The notes: generated by a model not told the origin, from the letters alone. Positions 31,224 to 40,481 are shown, counted from the stretch's first letter. The stretch: DNA of 55,543 bases from Chlamydiales bacterium (GCA_024233495.1 JACKPM010000008.1:1-55543); one strand, 5' to 3'. Translations and numbers: made by a program.

Positions 31224-33971
31224 ATGGCATCAGCGGACATCTCAAACGACATAGACACTACAGAACTGAATAAATTTCTTAACAATCCACAAGCGCAAGC
31301 CGAAAAACAGCAAAACTGCACAGGTGAAAAGGTTGCTCTTGTAGTTCTTGCCATCTTAGGCGCAGGCGGCACGGTTGTAGGTTGCCTTGGAATTTTTGGA
31401 ACAAATCCACAAATCGCGCAAGCACTTGGGCGCACAGGCTGCATCGCCTCTGCTGCTGCAGGTGGCGGTATTCTTGTTGTTGCAATCGCTGTTAGCGCTG
31501 TGCGTTTGTGCACAACCACCTTTAAGCCGCAGCACTACATTTGGAGCGCCGATCCAGCCCTGCGCTATCAAGCAGTCGAAACCGTTGAAGACAATAACCA
31601 GTATGCATTTGTCGAAAGAAATGGCGCACACTACTTGGTCATCCGAAGTGGACTAGGAGAAGACATAGAGTTCCTGATAACTCGTGAACCACTCACTGAA
31701 CTTTATACGCCTGTTGTGATTGAACGTGGCGGTACGTTTGTCTACACCAACGGACATAGAGAAGTTCCCCTCTTCAACCTTGATGGTGGGACACTCACAC
31801 CAAATGACGACGCAATCGATTCTATTTTCAATTATGATGTGCCGCTAGTACGAGGCGAAGGTTGGGAGTTCGCTCCGAGAGAACACCAGCTTATATTAAA
31901 AAAGGGCGCCCTAACCCTACCCGTCTTTATTAAAGATGAGCATATACCTGATGATTTTGAGAGTCCGTATGCCAAGGAACTAGACGATGGAGGCTTTGAC
32001 TATTTTGAAAATAAAAGTGTAGGTGTAGGCTCTCCCCTCATCCGCAACAATCTTCTCAATCAGCTTCTAGCGCGCCAGCTCCTTCTTGCTGAACAGAGAG
32101 AGATCAACGTTCCACAGGTTGCGTATCGGGACACAGACGCTATTGTTGAAGAAGTAAAAGCCGCTATGCTTGTGGAACAATACCCTAGTGGATACGCTAT
32201 CATGTCAGCAGGTGATAAGACATACTTCGCACAGGTTCTAAATAACTTCCCAAATCAAAGTATTTGCAAATTGTACGATGTGACAGCTCTTGTACAAGAT
32301 GACAAGATTACTCTACCAGATGGCACGACTCTCGCTGAGATGATTGAAGAAAGTTGGGTGCTTGCAACACCTCACTTTGACCTCAGTATGATGCAAAGCA
32401 CTACGCATGATCTCAGTACTTATCTTGATGAGGATGAAAAGCAAAGTCCAGTCCCAGAAACCCCACCCTCGCCAATCGCCCCTGTCCCTCCGCGCTCACC
32501 TCTTACAACACTTCCCCACAGGCACATTTCATTCACACGTCCATTCCAAACCCTTGAGAAGCTGTGCGATCGTTTAAGGATGAAAGTTGGCGAAACTGCA
32601 GGGGTTTTTGCAATCGCAAATTATTTGGAGAATGGAGAAAATAGAACATCCCTAGTTATTGTGGAAGCGGACGATATGAGGGTCATTTCTCTTCCTGTCT
32701 ATAGTGAAACAGCGGATAAAATCGCTAACTCTGTTTTGGCGCATTCAGACGGCACTTATAGCTATGTTGTAAATCAGGACGAAATAATACTACTAGCTAG
32801 AAAATCACGAGGGGGCCAACTTGAGCTCTTATTGGAAGGGTATAAAAAACTAATAGCAGTAGGATTTAAAAAAGAGCGCTATACCGGTGCAGCAGTGAAA
32901 AAGGCAGGTAAAGAAGCAGCCGATAGTGACACAACAGTGGCGACTAGGAAACAAGAAGCAGCCGCCTCTTTGCCTAAAGTTAATTTCCATACTACCTACG
33001 CCAGTGTAGATGATGCTGTAGCAGCTTTGCGCAAAATAAATCCGGCACAAGACAAACACGCTGTGGTCTTTAGAGTTGGAAATAAAGAGCCAACACACGT
33101 TGCCTTTTTTCGGGATCAAATCATCTATACTGCTGAATTTGGTCAGAACGGGTGGTCTTTTGCTGATAATCAGGTCAAACACAATAATGAGCCCTTAGTT
33201 CAAGTGGACGCGACAGGAAATACAACTGTTCTTCCGGCATTAAAAGAGCAAGATGACGAGTTTTTTGCGGAAATGTCGATTCACGCTACTACTGCTACTG
33301 GAGATGCTTATCATTTTTCTGCAGTTAAGAGGTCATCACAGGATTCTAATCCTCCTTTCTCTTCTCCAAAAAATGCAGATGAAGCGCTGCTGACTTTGTC
33401 TATAGGGAGAAGCTCCGCGAATACTGTGCATACAGAGTTCTATATTAGGTTGGAAGAAAATAGGGTGCTCACTCTAAGAATTGGGGAAGGGCCAGGCACA
33501 GTGCAGTTACAGCCTACAAATGCTTTCTACACGTGTTGGGATCACACGGTTCTCGAAATTTCCCCAAAAAACTACTCTCAGATTAATGCCGATCGGGTGA
33601 CACTTCCTGTTGGAAACAGCACTCCTCAAGGAGTTCATAACGTCTATCCGAACCTTCAATCAGCTCAAGATGCTTTGGAGCCTTCCTCTCACGCTTTAAG
33701 CGCTAATAACAAAGTTGTCTTTATTAAAGATTCCGAGGGAACTTCCGTGGAAGTTGCTATTGTGGATTCTCAAAATGAAGAACGCACATGTTACTCTGAT
33801 GGAGACGCTCTATATTACTGCTTTTCAATTAGCGAAAAACTTGAGCTCACAGCACAAAACTATGACAAAATTGTTAATGATTCCTTCGAACCTAATGAGT
33901 CACATATGGTTCAGCTCACTGATTCTAAAGAAGACTCTAGTTCAAACTCTACCGACGAAAAGGAGACATAA
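31224..33971 (+). CDS. Large Inc-like protein with repeated soluble modules
   Basis: 915 residues from the ATG at 31224 (GGAGA upstream; in-frame TTG at 31212). The N-terminus has the paired hydrophobic segments: KVALVVLAILGAGGTVVGCL, then QALGRTGCIASAAAGGGIL. The same signature occurs in the next gene and at 44659. The soluble part seems to hold several copies of an about 110-residue module, for example near residues 95, 440, 590, 720 and 810. A Pro-rich linker with PETPPSPIAPVPPRSPL divides it near residue 415-430. The modules resemble the 13.8-18.7 kb protein family in pattern. It is likely a type III secreted inclusion-membrane protein; that is inference. It is followed after 2 bp by the next Inc-like gene. 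Confidence 0.7.
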   Translation: MASADISNDIDTTELNKFLNNPQAQAEKQQNCTGEKVALVVLAILGAGGTVVGCLGIFGTNPQIAQALGRTGCIASAAAGGGILVVAIAVSAVRLCTTTFKPQHYIWSADPALRYQAVETVEDNNQYAFVERNGAHYLVIRSGLGEDIEFLITREPLTELYTPVVIERGGTFVYTNGHREVPLFNLDGGTLTPNDDAIDSIFNYDVPLVRGEGWEFAPREHQLILKKGALTLPVFIKDEHIPDDFESPYAKELDDGGFDYFENKSVGVGSPLIRNNLLNQLLARQLLLAEQREINVPQVAYRDTDAIVEEVKAAMLVEQYPSGYAIMSAGDKTYFAQVLNNFPNQSICKLYDVTALVQDDKITLPDGTTLAEMIEESWVLATPHFDLSMMQSTTHDLSTYLDEDEKQSPVPETPPSPIAPVPPRSPLTTLPHRHISFTRPFQTLEKLCDRLRMKVGETAGVFAIANYLENGENRTSLVIVEADDMRVISLPVYSETADKIANSVLAHSDGTYSYVVNQDEIILLARKSRGGQLELLLEGYKKLIAVGFKKERYTGAAVKKAGKEAADSDTTVATRKQEAAASLPKVNFHTTYASVDDAVAALRKINPAQDKHAVVFRVGNKEPTHVAFFRDQIIYTAEFGQNGWSFADNQVKHNNEPLVQVDATGNTTVLPALKEQDDEFFAEMSIHATTATGDAYHFSAVKRSSQDSNPPFSSPKNADEALLTLSIGRSSANTVHTEFYIRLEENRVLTLRIGEGPGTVQLQPTNAFYTCWDHTVLEISPKNYSQINADRVTLPVGNSTPQGVHNVYPNLQSAQDALEPSSHALSANNKVVFIKDSEGTSVEVAIVDSQNEERTCYSDGDALYYCFSISEKLELTAQNYDKIVNDSFEPNESHMVQLTDSKEDSSSNSTDEKET

Positions 33972-33973
33972 GA

Positions 33974-35014
33974 ATGACGAAATCTTCTCTACAAATTAGA
34001 ATGAACCCTATAGATAAAGGTGGGCATGGAGGCCCGCAAAGATACAAGGGAGAGCGCGATACGTGTCGCACTGTGAGCGGAGTTGTCTTTGCAATTCTCG
34101 GCACGGGTGGTATAGCTGTTGGTTTCGTAGCCCTCCTCACTAGTGGCGCCCTTGCTCAAACACTGGGGCGCACAGGCGCTATTGCCACCGCCTCAGTGGG
34201 CGGCGGCATGTGGGTCGTTTCTATTGCGCTCGTCTACTGCAAGTCTAGAAAAATTAGCGCACAAGAGATAGGATCTAGTGGCAAAGAACCAGCAGCATGT
34301 GACTGGACACAGCATGGCTTAAATGTCTTTGAAGTTTCTTATCAACCTGGTCTTAAAGAGCTTGCGAGCCAAATGCCAAATAAGTCTTTTGCCTTCTATA
34401 AAATAGCTAACGGAAACGTCCAGATTATAGGAAAGGGTACAAACGGTAACGCGTTCATAGTTCGTCTAAATCAAGATGGTAAGCTTGCTGATGGTACTGT
34501 TGTATGGACTGGGACTGAAGCTATAAATACAGACAAGATTCCAGATGCTGTTCGCAAATCTACAGTACGTGTGCAAAGCCTATCTGCCGCCGCCCCAATT
34601 TTTAGGGATGATTTGTCGGAAAGAATGAGAAAAGACCTTGTAATCCCTGAGCAGACTAAAGCTATAAATACAGGCAAGATTCCAGATGCTGTTCGCAAAT
34701 CTACAGTACGTGTGCAAAGCCTATCCGCCGCCGCCCCAATTTTTAGGGGTGATTTGCCGGAAAGAATGAGAAAAGACCTTGTAATCCCTAAGCTTAGTGC
34801 TCTCGAATATTACAATTCAGGCGGAGGAGAAATCTGGTATAAAAATCTGAATGAAGAATTCAAAACCATTCCCCTTGTAAATACAGCCTCTAGAAAAACG
34901 CCCCCACCAGGAGCGTATGTTCTCCATGATGCGCCTAGGAATACTTTTCGCTACGTAGAAGAGAATGGTGAGATCAGAGCATTAAAACAACTCTTTAATC
35001 CTGGAGCGAATTAA
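33974..35014 (+). CDS. Inc-like protein with an internal 47-residue duplication
   Basis: 346 residues, 2 bp downstream of the large Inc-like gene, with AAGGAG before the ATG. The hydrophobic pair reads GVVFAILGTGGIAVGFVALL and QTLGRTGAIATASVGGG. A 47-residue unit containing KIPDAVRKSTVRVQSLSAAA occurs twice in a row near residues 183-276. The end has a strand-rich segment, PGAYVLHDAPRNTFRYVEEN. No enzymatic motif is seen. It probably forms an operon with the preceding gene. Confidence 0.68.
   Translation: MTKSSLQIRMNPIDKGGHGGPQRYKGERDTCRTVSGVVFAILGTGGIAVGFVALLTSGALAQTLGRTGAIATASVGGGMWVVSIALVYCKSRKISAQEIGSSGKEPAACDWTQHGLNVFEVSYQPGLKELASQMPNKSFAFYKIANGNVQIIGKGTNGNAFIVRLNQDGKLADGTVVWTGTEAINTDKIPDAVRKSTVRVQSLSAAAPIFRDDLSERMRKDLVIPEQTKAINTGKIPDAVRKSTVRVQSLSAAAPIFRGDLPERMRKDLVIPKLSALEYYNSGGGEIWYKNLNEEFKTIPLVNTASRKTPPPGAYVLHDAPRNTFRYVEENGEIRALKQLFNPGAN
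34520..34801 (+). repeat. 141-bp tandem duplication
   Basis: GCTATAAATACAG starts at 34520 and again at 34661, an exact 141-bp period. The copies differ at only a few positions (for example GAC/GGC, GAT/GGT, TCG/CCG), so the event is recent. Confidence 0.9.
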
Positions 35015-35401
35015 CAATTCCTGCAGTTGGTGAGCATAGGGCTCTCCACACTGCTAGCGACAAAGCTGCCGAACTCTCCGGGAGGCTCTGGACAGAATCA
35101 ATTGAAAGACCTTCAAAGATTGACTTTTTCAACAATGCTCCCTAGGAAAGTTCAAGATTTATAGTCAAATCAGTTGAAAATTTTACAAATTCGTGCCAGA
35201 TAGCAAAGCCAAAGTAAGCGCGGAGTTCGACTTAGACCATTGATGGTCTATGAGAACGAGCGCGATCTTTGGTGAAGCCAAATGGTATGAATTTGTAAAA
35301 TTTTCAACCGGTTTGACTATAGAGTTGGCATGCGACTTGCTGAAGCTATAGGAAAATAACAGTTCGACTCTGTCGAATAAGCATTTTCGGAGGCTTCAGT
35401 C
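35015..35401. other. Intergenic region with MITE-2 copy C
   Basis: No gene is supported. Apart from the MITE-2 copy at 35162-35319 there is a GC-richer stretch at about 35030-35110 without a convincing frame, and GGAGGC just before the ATG at 35402. Confidence 0.5.
35162..35319 (-). mobile_element. MITE-2 copy C
   Basis: 158 bp, flanked by TA at 35160-35161 and 35320-35321. The inside is in the same orientation as copy B. End sequence TAGTCAAATCAGTTGAAA differs by one base from copy A. Confidence 0.88.
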
Positions 35402-36094
35402 ATGGGAAAACAAAATGTGCAAGCACTTGCAAAAGAAGAGGACTCATCTCCTTTTGTCTTCTTTGCTGCATTCACTTTTATCCTAGCTGTCATTGGTGTG
35501 GCGGCAAGCGGCTTGGGGGTTTTGGGGCTACTCAACTACCCTCAGGTGGATTTTTTGAACCACTCTAGCTCACTTTTCTGCACTTCTGTTGGGGGTGTTT
35601 GCGCGGTGATCTTTTTGGTTTCAGGTCTTATCTTCTCGCACAAAGCGGAAGAGCAGATACCTAGGGAGCAGCAAATCAAAGCGCGCTCTTTTCAGATCAA
35701 GAGAGGTGAGAACGAGTTGAGAATCGTGACAAAGCGCTTCCAGCAACGTCTTGATTTGCTCAATGCTCTTTCAAAGGATCAAAAGTTTGACTGTTTAGAG
35801 AGTGGGCAGTGGGCATTGCATGAAGATGAAGAGGGAGACCACTTTATCTTGGGCAAGTTCAGCTACCTTGTGAATGCAGATGAGGAGAAGCGGTGCCGTG
35901 TGCGCCTTAAGGTACTTCCTTTCAAAGAATCTGCTAGCTCTACAAACGTCTATTACAATAAGAAGAACAAGCGCTTGATGCTCTTGCAAAATGGGGAGCT
36001 CCTCCCTTTCCGTGGAGCAACTGCAAACAACTACTTAATGCAAAAAGCGTGGATCTTCTCAGGTCGTAACTTCGACTCAATGATCTCAGCGTAA
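35402..36094 (+). CDS. Inc-like two-helix membrane protein
   Basis: 230 residues. Two hydrophobic segments at about residues 20-45 and 57-82 (VFFAAFTFILAVIGVAASGL, then SVGGVCAVIFLVSGLIF) are followed by a basic linker and a soluble domain of about 120 residues with strands (GQWALHEDEEGDHFILGKF, KRLMLLQNGELLPF). No signal peptide or known family. It fits the Inc pattern but lacks the QALGRTGCIA signature of the neighbouring family. It ends 73 bp from the convergent ileS. Confidence 0.6.
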   Translation: MGKQNVQALAKEEDSSPFVFFAAFTFILAVIGVAASGLGVLGLLNYPQVDFLNHSSSLFCTSVGGVCAVIFLVSGLIFSHKAEEQIPREQQIKARSFQIKRGENELRIVTKRFQQRLDLLNALSKDQKFDCLESGQWALHEDEEGDHFILGKFSYLVNADEEKRCRVRLKVLPFKESASSTNVYYNKKNKRLMLLQNGELLPFRGATANNYLMQKAWIFSGRNFDSMISA

Positions 36095-36166
36095 CTTATG
36101 GGCGGGGTGATCTAAAGATCACTCCGCTTAATCCAAAATCGGGGCAAAATCAACCAAAAGCCCGAC

Positions 36167-39100
36167 CTAATTCACTCGATCAATCCAAATCGCCGTGGGC
36201 TCTCCATTAATATCCCACTTCTGACTCTCATCTTGATATTCAAAATCTAGAGAAGTCGCAAGCACCTCTTCACGCAGATAATCGCCGTGAATCAGCAGCG
36301 CCTTTTTCACTTTCTCGGTCGCTCCAAGCTTCAGCTTGATGCGGTCGGTCACTGAGAAATTAGCTTGCCGTCTCATCGTATTCACTTTGTTGACAAGCTC
36401 ACGCGCAATTCCCTCAAGCACTAGCTCTTCTGTGAGCTCGGTTTCAAGCGCAATGGTGATGACACCAGCATTCATCGCAATGATGTTATCGTGCACTTCG
36501 CGGGTAATCTCCACATCTTCTGAAACAAGGCTGTATTCCTCTCCTCCTAACAAAATGGGGAGGGGCGTTCCTTGCAAGATGAGGTTAATCTGGTCTTGCT
36601 CCAGGTTATGGATCACCGCTTGAGCCTCTTTCATGTGCTTGCCCACTTTCTTCCCTAAAATGCGGAAATTGGGCTTGATGGAGAGCTTCACAAAGCGTTG
36701 TTTCTCCTCATGGAAGACGACCTCTTTCACGTTGAGCTCCTCAGCAATAAGGTGCTCTTGGTGACGCATGAACTCAAGCAGATGCACATCGCCAGAGACG
36801 ACGTGCACTTTTGGAAGGGGTTGTCGCACTTTGAGCTTATGCTCTTTGCGCAAGCTGTGCCCCAGACTGACAGCTGTCTGCAACGCATCCATTCCCCTTT
36901 CTAAGTTCAGGTTGCGCTGACTCTTGTGGTAGATAGGAAAATCGCAGAGGTGCACAGACTCGGGCATCTCCTCACTTCTTAAATTTTGATAGATGGCGTC
37001 GCTCAAAAAGGGCGTGAAAGGCGCAGCGATTTTTGCTAGCTCCAAAAGAACGTGATGAAGCGTCTCAAATGCTTGTCTCCGATCGGGCGTGTCCTCTTCA
37101 GCCCAAAAACGGCGGCGGCTTCTGCGGATGTACCAGTTGGTGAGCTGATCGATGAACCCGACAAAAGGCTCTACAGCGCGACTCAAATCGTAATCGTCCA
37201 TCCCCTCTTCTACATCGTGAATCAAATGGTTGAGCTGCGCTAAAATCCACTTGTCAATCACAGCCTCTGGAGGTTGACTCACAGCTGTTGGCTTCCAGTT
37301 GTAAATCTCTGCGTAGGTCAAGAAGAAGGCGTGCGCATTCCAAAATGGGATGAGCACCTGCCGCATTACTAGCTCCACTCCCCTCTCGCAAAAACGCAAG
37401 TCGTCTGCCTTCACTGCGGGACTGTTGAGCATGTAGAGTCTGACCGCATCAGCGCCATACTTGTCGATTACAACAGTGGGCTCAGGATAGTTTTTGAGCC
37501 GCTTTGACATCTTGTTGCCATCTTCTGCAAGTAAAATGCCGTTCGCAATCACATTCTTGAAAGGTGCCTTACCAAAAAGGGCCGTTCCCAAAACAGTTAA
37601 CACGTAAAACCACGTGCGCGTCTGGTCAATTCCCTCTGCCACAAAATCAGCTGGGAATCCCTTTTCAAACAGCTCTTTATTTTCAAATGGGTAGTGATTT
37701 TGTCCATATGGCATTGCCCCTGTATCAAACCAGCAGTCAAACACCTCAGGAATGCGCTTGAACACCTTCCCATTCTTCTCAAAAGTAAGATTGTCGATAA
37801 AGTGGCGGTGAATGTCACCCACCTTTTCCCCTGTGAGCCTCTCTAGTTCAGCGCGACTTCCCACGACGTGAATCTCGCCGTCAGCAGCTCGCCAAATTGG
37901 AATGGGCGTTCCCCAATGCCGGTTGCGGCTGATCGCCCAATCGCGCGCTCCCTCAAGCCACTTTCCAAAACGCCCCTCTTTCAAATGGCTCGGCGTCCAG
38001 TGAAGTACTTCGTTTGACTCAACGATTTGATCCTTGATCTTCTCCACCTCGAAAAACCATGTTGTCACTGCCTTGTAGATCAAGGGTGTGTCTGAGCGCC
38101 AGCAAAAAGGATAGCGGTGCTGCAGTGTGCCGCGATAAAAAAGAAGCTTTTGCTCTTTCAACCGCTTTAAAATGTCTTTGTCGGCATCCTTGACAAACAT
38201 CCCTGCATACTCAGGAATTTCCTCTGTGTACAAACCGTTGTTATCTACCGGACACACAACAGGAATGCCCGCTTTGCGCGCAGTATAAAAGTCGTCCTCA
38301 CCAAAGCCTGGAGCTGTGTGTACAATGCCTGTACCATCATCAGTGGTCACAAAGTCGCCTGCAATCACGCGAAAGGCATCTTTCTCTTTGAAGTAGGGGA
38401 AGAGCGGCGTATACTTTTTGCCCAAAAGCTTCTTCCCCTTGAACTCCTCTACAATCTTTGGCTCTTCAAACCAGCGCGCTGCTGTATCTTTTGCCAAAAT
38501 GTAGTGCTCACCCTCGAATTTCACCTTCACATAATCGAGACTCTCCCCAACTACGAGCGCCATGTTTGATACGAGTGTCCACGGTGTTGTCGTCCATGCT
38601 AAGAAGTAAACCCCCTTCTCTAGCTCGAACTTTACCACCACAGAAGGATCGTCCACCATCTTGTAGTTTTCGCTCGCCTCAAAGTTGGAAATCGGCGTTC
38701 CCAACTCAGCAGAAAACGGCATCACCTTGTACCCTTCGTAGATGAGCCCCTTCTCATACACCTCTTTGAACACCCACCATACAGACTCCATGTAGGTGAT
38801 ATCCATTGTCTTCCACGTACGTGAAAAGTCGACCCATCGCCCCATCCGTTCAACAGTTGATTTCCACTCTTCCGAGTAACGCAACACAACTGAGCGGCAC
38901 GCCTCATTAAACTTTGCAATACCAAACTTCTCAATCGAAGGAGCGCCTTTTAAGCCATTCGCCTTCTCCACAATGTTTTCAACAGGAAGGCCATGACAAT
39001 CCCACCCAAAACGGCGCGGCACATTGAATCCCTTCATCGTCTTATAGCGTGGCACAACATCTTTGAGCGTGCCTGCAAGCAAATGGCCATAGTGTGGCAA

Positions 39101-39238
39101 CCCTGTTGCAAACGGCGGGCCGTCATAAAAGGAGAAGAGAGGCTTTGCAGGACGCAAACTCTTTTCAAAGATTTTTTGCTCTTTCCAAAATTTTAAGATA
39201 CGCTCTTCGCGCTTAGGGAATGTCTCATCGTCAAACAT
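36167..39238 (-). CDS. ileS: Isoleucyl-tRNA synthetase
   Basis: 1023 residues from the ATG at 39238, which gives MFDDETFPKREERIL; the frame stays open another 237 bp upstream but that part has no IleS character. The HIGH motif is PHYGH near residue 50, followed by GWDCHGLPVE, and the KMSKS motif is NKMSKRLKNYPEP. Length and sequence fit the eukaryote-like type of IleS used by chlamydiae. The editing (CP1) insertion and a C-terminal anticodon-binding region are present. Synteny equals CT019, but the genes on either side are lineage-specific here. Confidence 0.95.
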   Translation of the reverse strand: MFDDETFPKREERILKFWKEQKIFEKSLRPAKPLFSFYDGPPFATGLPHYGHLLAGTLKDVVPRYKTMKGFNVPRRFGWDCHGLPVENIVEKANGLKGAPSIEKFGIAKFNEACRSVVLRYSEEWKSTVERMGRWVDFSRTWKTMDITYMESVWWVFKEVYEKGLIYEGYKVMPFSAELGTPISNFEASENYKMVDDPSVVVKFELEKGVYFLAWTTTPWTLVSNMALVVGESLDYVKVKFEGEHYILAKDTAARWFEEPKIVEEFKGKKLLGKKYTPLFPYFKEKDAFRVIAGDFVTTDDGTGIVHTAPGFGEDDFYTARKAGIPVVCPVDNNGLYTEEIPEYAGMFVKDADKDILKRLKEQKLLFYRGTLQHRYPFCWRSDTPLIYKAVTTWFFEVEKIKDQIVESNEVLHWTPSHLKEGRFGKWLEGARDWAISRNRHWGTPIPIWRAADGEIHVVGSRAELERLTGEKVGDIHRHFIDNLTFEKNGKVFKRIPEVFDCWFDTGAMPYGQNHYPFENKELFEKGFPADFVAEGIDQTRTWFYVLTVLGTALFGKAPFKNVIANGILLAEDGNKMSKRLKNYPEPTVVIDKYGADAVRLYMLNSPAVKADDLRFCERGVELVMRQVLIPFWNAHAFFLTYAEIYNWKPTAVSQPPEAVIDKWILAQLNHLIHDVEEGMDDYDLSRAVEPFVGFIDQLTNWYIRRSRRRFWAEEDTPDRRQAFETLHHVLLELAKIAAPFTPFLSDAIYQNLRSEEMPESVHLCDFPIYHKSQRNLNLERGMDALQTAVSLGHSLRKEHKLKVRQPLPKVHVVSGDVHLLEFMRHQEHLIAEELNVKEVVFHEEKQRFVKLSIKPNFRILGKKVGKHMKEAQAVIHNLEQDQINLILQGTPLPILLGGEEYSLVSEDVEITREVHDNIIAMNAGVITIALETELTEELVLEGIARELVNKVNTMRRQANFSVTDRIKLKLGATEKVKKALLIHGDYLREEVLATSLDFEYQDESQKWDINGEPTAIWIDRVN

Positions 39239-39295
39239 GCCAACGAATATAGAGATATTTTGTCTAAAAGTCCACAATTCAATAGAGTGGGCGAT

Positions 39296-39499
39296 ATGGA
39301 AATTTCTTTTGATTTTACTCCCCTCCTGGGAACAGCGGAGCTTGACGCTGCCGATTACCACCAGCTTCAAGTGGGTGACGTCATTGTGCTCGATCAAGAG
39401 GCAGAGGCCCCTCTTAAAATTATTGTAGGGGAAAGCTATAAGTTTGAGGCCACTCCCGGCCTTTTGCACAACCATAAGGCGGTGAAAATCGATGGATGA
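39296..39499 (+). CDS. Small SpoA-domain protein, FliM/SctQ C-terminus-like
   Basis: 67 residues from the ATG at 39296; TTG at 39260 and GTG at 39287 are in-frame alternatives. The whole product is one SpoA (surface presentation of antigens) domain. LGTAELDAADYHQLQVGDVI, VGESYKFEATPG and a final AVKIDG follow the C-terminal domain of FliM. FliM and SctQ normally carry 200 or more residues before it, which are absent because the divergent ileS begins at 39238. The stop overlaps the next start by 8 bp. It probably pairs with the following SpoA protein in a flagellar-type or type III secretion cytoplasmic ring; this is inference. Confidence 0.72.
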   Translation: MEISFDFTPLLGTAELDAADYHQLQVGDVIVLDQEAEAPLKIIVGESYKFEATPGLLHNHKAVKIDG

Positions 39500-39887
39500 G
39501 TTTAGTTCTGAGGAGATCGACAGTATCGTTAAAGCGATTCACACAGAGCCAGAAGCTGTCGAAGAGATCCCTCTTCGCCCTCCGGGGCACTACGTCTCTA
39601 AGTTGAGCTTTTCTCCCCTTGAAGGAGAGCGTCCCCGCCCACTTGACGAGCTCACTGAAAAAGAACGTTCCCGTTTTGGCTCACTCAAAGCGACTGTGGA
39701 GGTGAGCTACGGCAAGACAAAGCTCACTCTTAACGAGCTCGCCGCTCTCAAGAAGGACTCTCTTATTCCCCTCGACGACTTATCGGACGATCTCTGCGAG
39801 ATCTACGTAAATGGCAAACTCATTGGCCGCGGAGAAGTTGTGGTGGTTGACAAGAAGTATGGAGTTAAAATCGTAACTTTGCTATAA
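39492..39887 (+). CDS. FliN/SctQ-like SpoA-domain protein
   Basis: 131 residues. The N-terminal about 60 residues are acidic and Pro-rich, then the SpoA domain begins: ATVEVSYGKTKLTLNELAAL, IYVNGKLIGRGEVVVVDKKY and GVKIV. This is a textbook FliN-type domain. It overlaps the FliM-like gene by 8 bp and is coupled to it. By family knowledge such pairs form heterodimers in the C-ring of flagella or the sorting platform of type III secretion. Its last codons contain the -10 box of the tmRNA promoter. Confidence 0.82.
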   Translation: MDEFSSEEIDSIVKAIHTEPEAVEEIPLRPPGHYVSKLSFSPLEGERPRPLDELTEKERSRFGSLKATVEVSYGKTKLTLNELAALKKDSLIPLDDLSDDLCEIYVNGKLIGRGEVVVVDKKYGVKIVTLL

Positions 39888-39888
39888 C
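39883..39888 (+). promoter_or_regulatory. Putative -10 box of ssrA
   Basis: TATAAC lies 6 bp before the tmRNA 5' end at 39895 and overlaps the stop codon of the FliN-like gene. No good -35 box is seen at 17 bp; TGGAGT is the closest. Confidence 0.45.
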
Positions 39889-39894
39889 ACTCTC

Positions 39895-40324
39895 GGGGAT
39901 GTACTGGTTTCGACTTGGAAACAAAGTACTAGTTGCATGCAGAGGACACCGGTTGGCCTCTTAAAAAAGCCGGTAAAACCACAAATGCTGCTAAACCAGC
40001 AAAGAGCAAAGTTGTTGCTAGCATCGCTCCAGTAGCTGAAGCTGCTGAATTGATGGCTGCTTAATGATTTTGCTTGTGTCGTGCGGGCTTAACCGCCCAA
40101 ACGGCCCGATAGCCAAGATCTGGACCGTGGGGTTTTGAGTCTATCGTCATAATCGCGGTGTGAGAACGTTACCGCCGACTCCTAGGTGACGGTCTCGAAA
40201 TTAAATGGGGTCGATCAGTTCTAGCGGTGGGTCCAACGACGGAACTGATTAACTTTGGGCTCTAAGCATGTAGACGCTAATATGGAGTTTATCAAGGACG
40301 GGAGTTCGATTCTCCCCATCTCCA
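39895..40324 (+). ncRNA. ssrA: Transfer-messenger RNA (tmRNA)
   Basis: About 430 nt. The 5' end GGGGATG pairs with CATCTCC at 40317-40323 to form the acceptor stem, followed by the discriminator A; CCA is not encoded. The T arm is GGGAGTTCGATTCTCCC. The tag frame probably resumes at GCT 39987 and ends at TAA 40062-40064. The tag begins AAKPAKSKVV and ends EAAELMAA, a normal hydrophobic degradation end. It rescues stalled ribosomes and marks the product for proteolysis. Pseudoknot regions such as CTCGGTTAACCG-like segments follow the tag. The 3' end also serves as an insertion site: a near-copy is at 43139-43188. Confidence 0.93.
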
Positions 40325-40325
40325 T
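40276..40325 (+). repeat. ssrA 3' end as attachment site (attL-like)
   Basis: GCTAATATGGAGTTTATCAA and the following T arm and acceptor bases recur at 43139-43188 with 3 differences in 50 bp. Tmrna 3' ends are common tyrosine-integrase targets. The copy inside ssrA is functional in structure. Confidence 0.75.
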
Positions 40326-40328
40326 CTG

Positions 40329-40356
40329 AGCCAGGTGAGAGCCTGGCTTTTTATTT
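40329..40356 (+). terminator. Rho-independent terminator of ssrA
   Basis: AGCCAGG and CCTGGCT form a 7-bp stem with a 6-base loop, followed at once by TTTTTATTTT. It lies 5 bp past the mature tmRNA end. Confidence 0.85.
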
Positions 40357-40481
40357 TCTCATTCAGTATGCCTTTTCATACTTTTGTATTAACCACCATT
40401 GCCGTCTTTTAAAATCAGGGTTTGAATCCATGTTAGTAGGGGGATATCTGATGCGTAACGTCAGTCATACGACTAAAGTCT

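Noticed and set aside
39239..39475. 79-residue N-terminal extension of IleS
   Set aside because: The extension has no IleS similarity, overlaps the SpoA gene region, and MFDDETFP at 39238 is the natural start.
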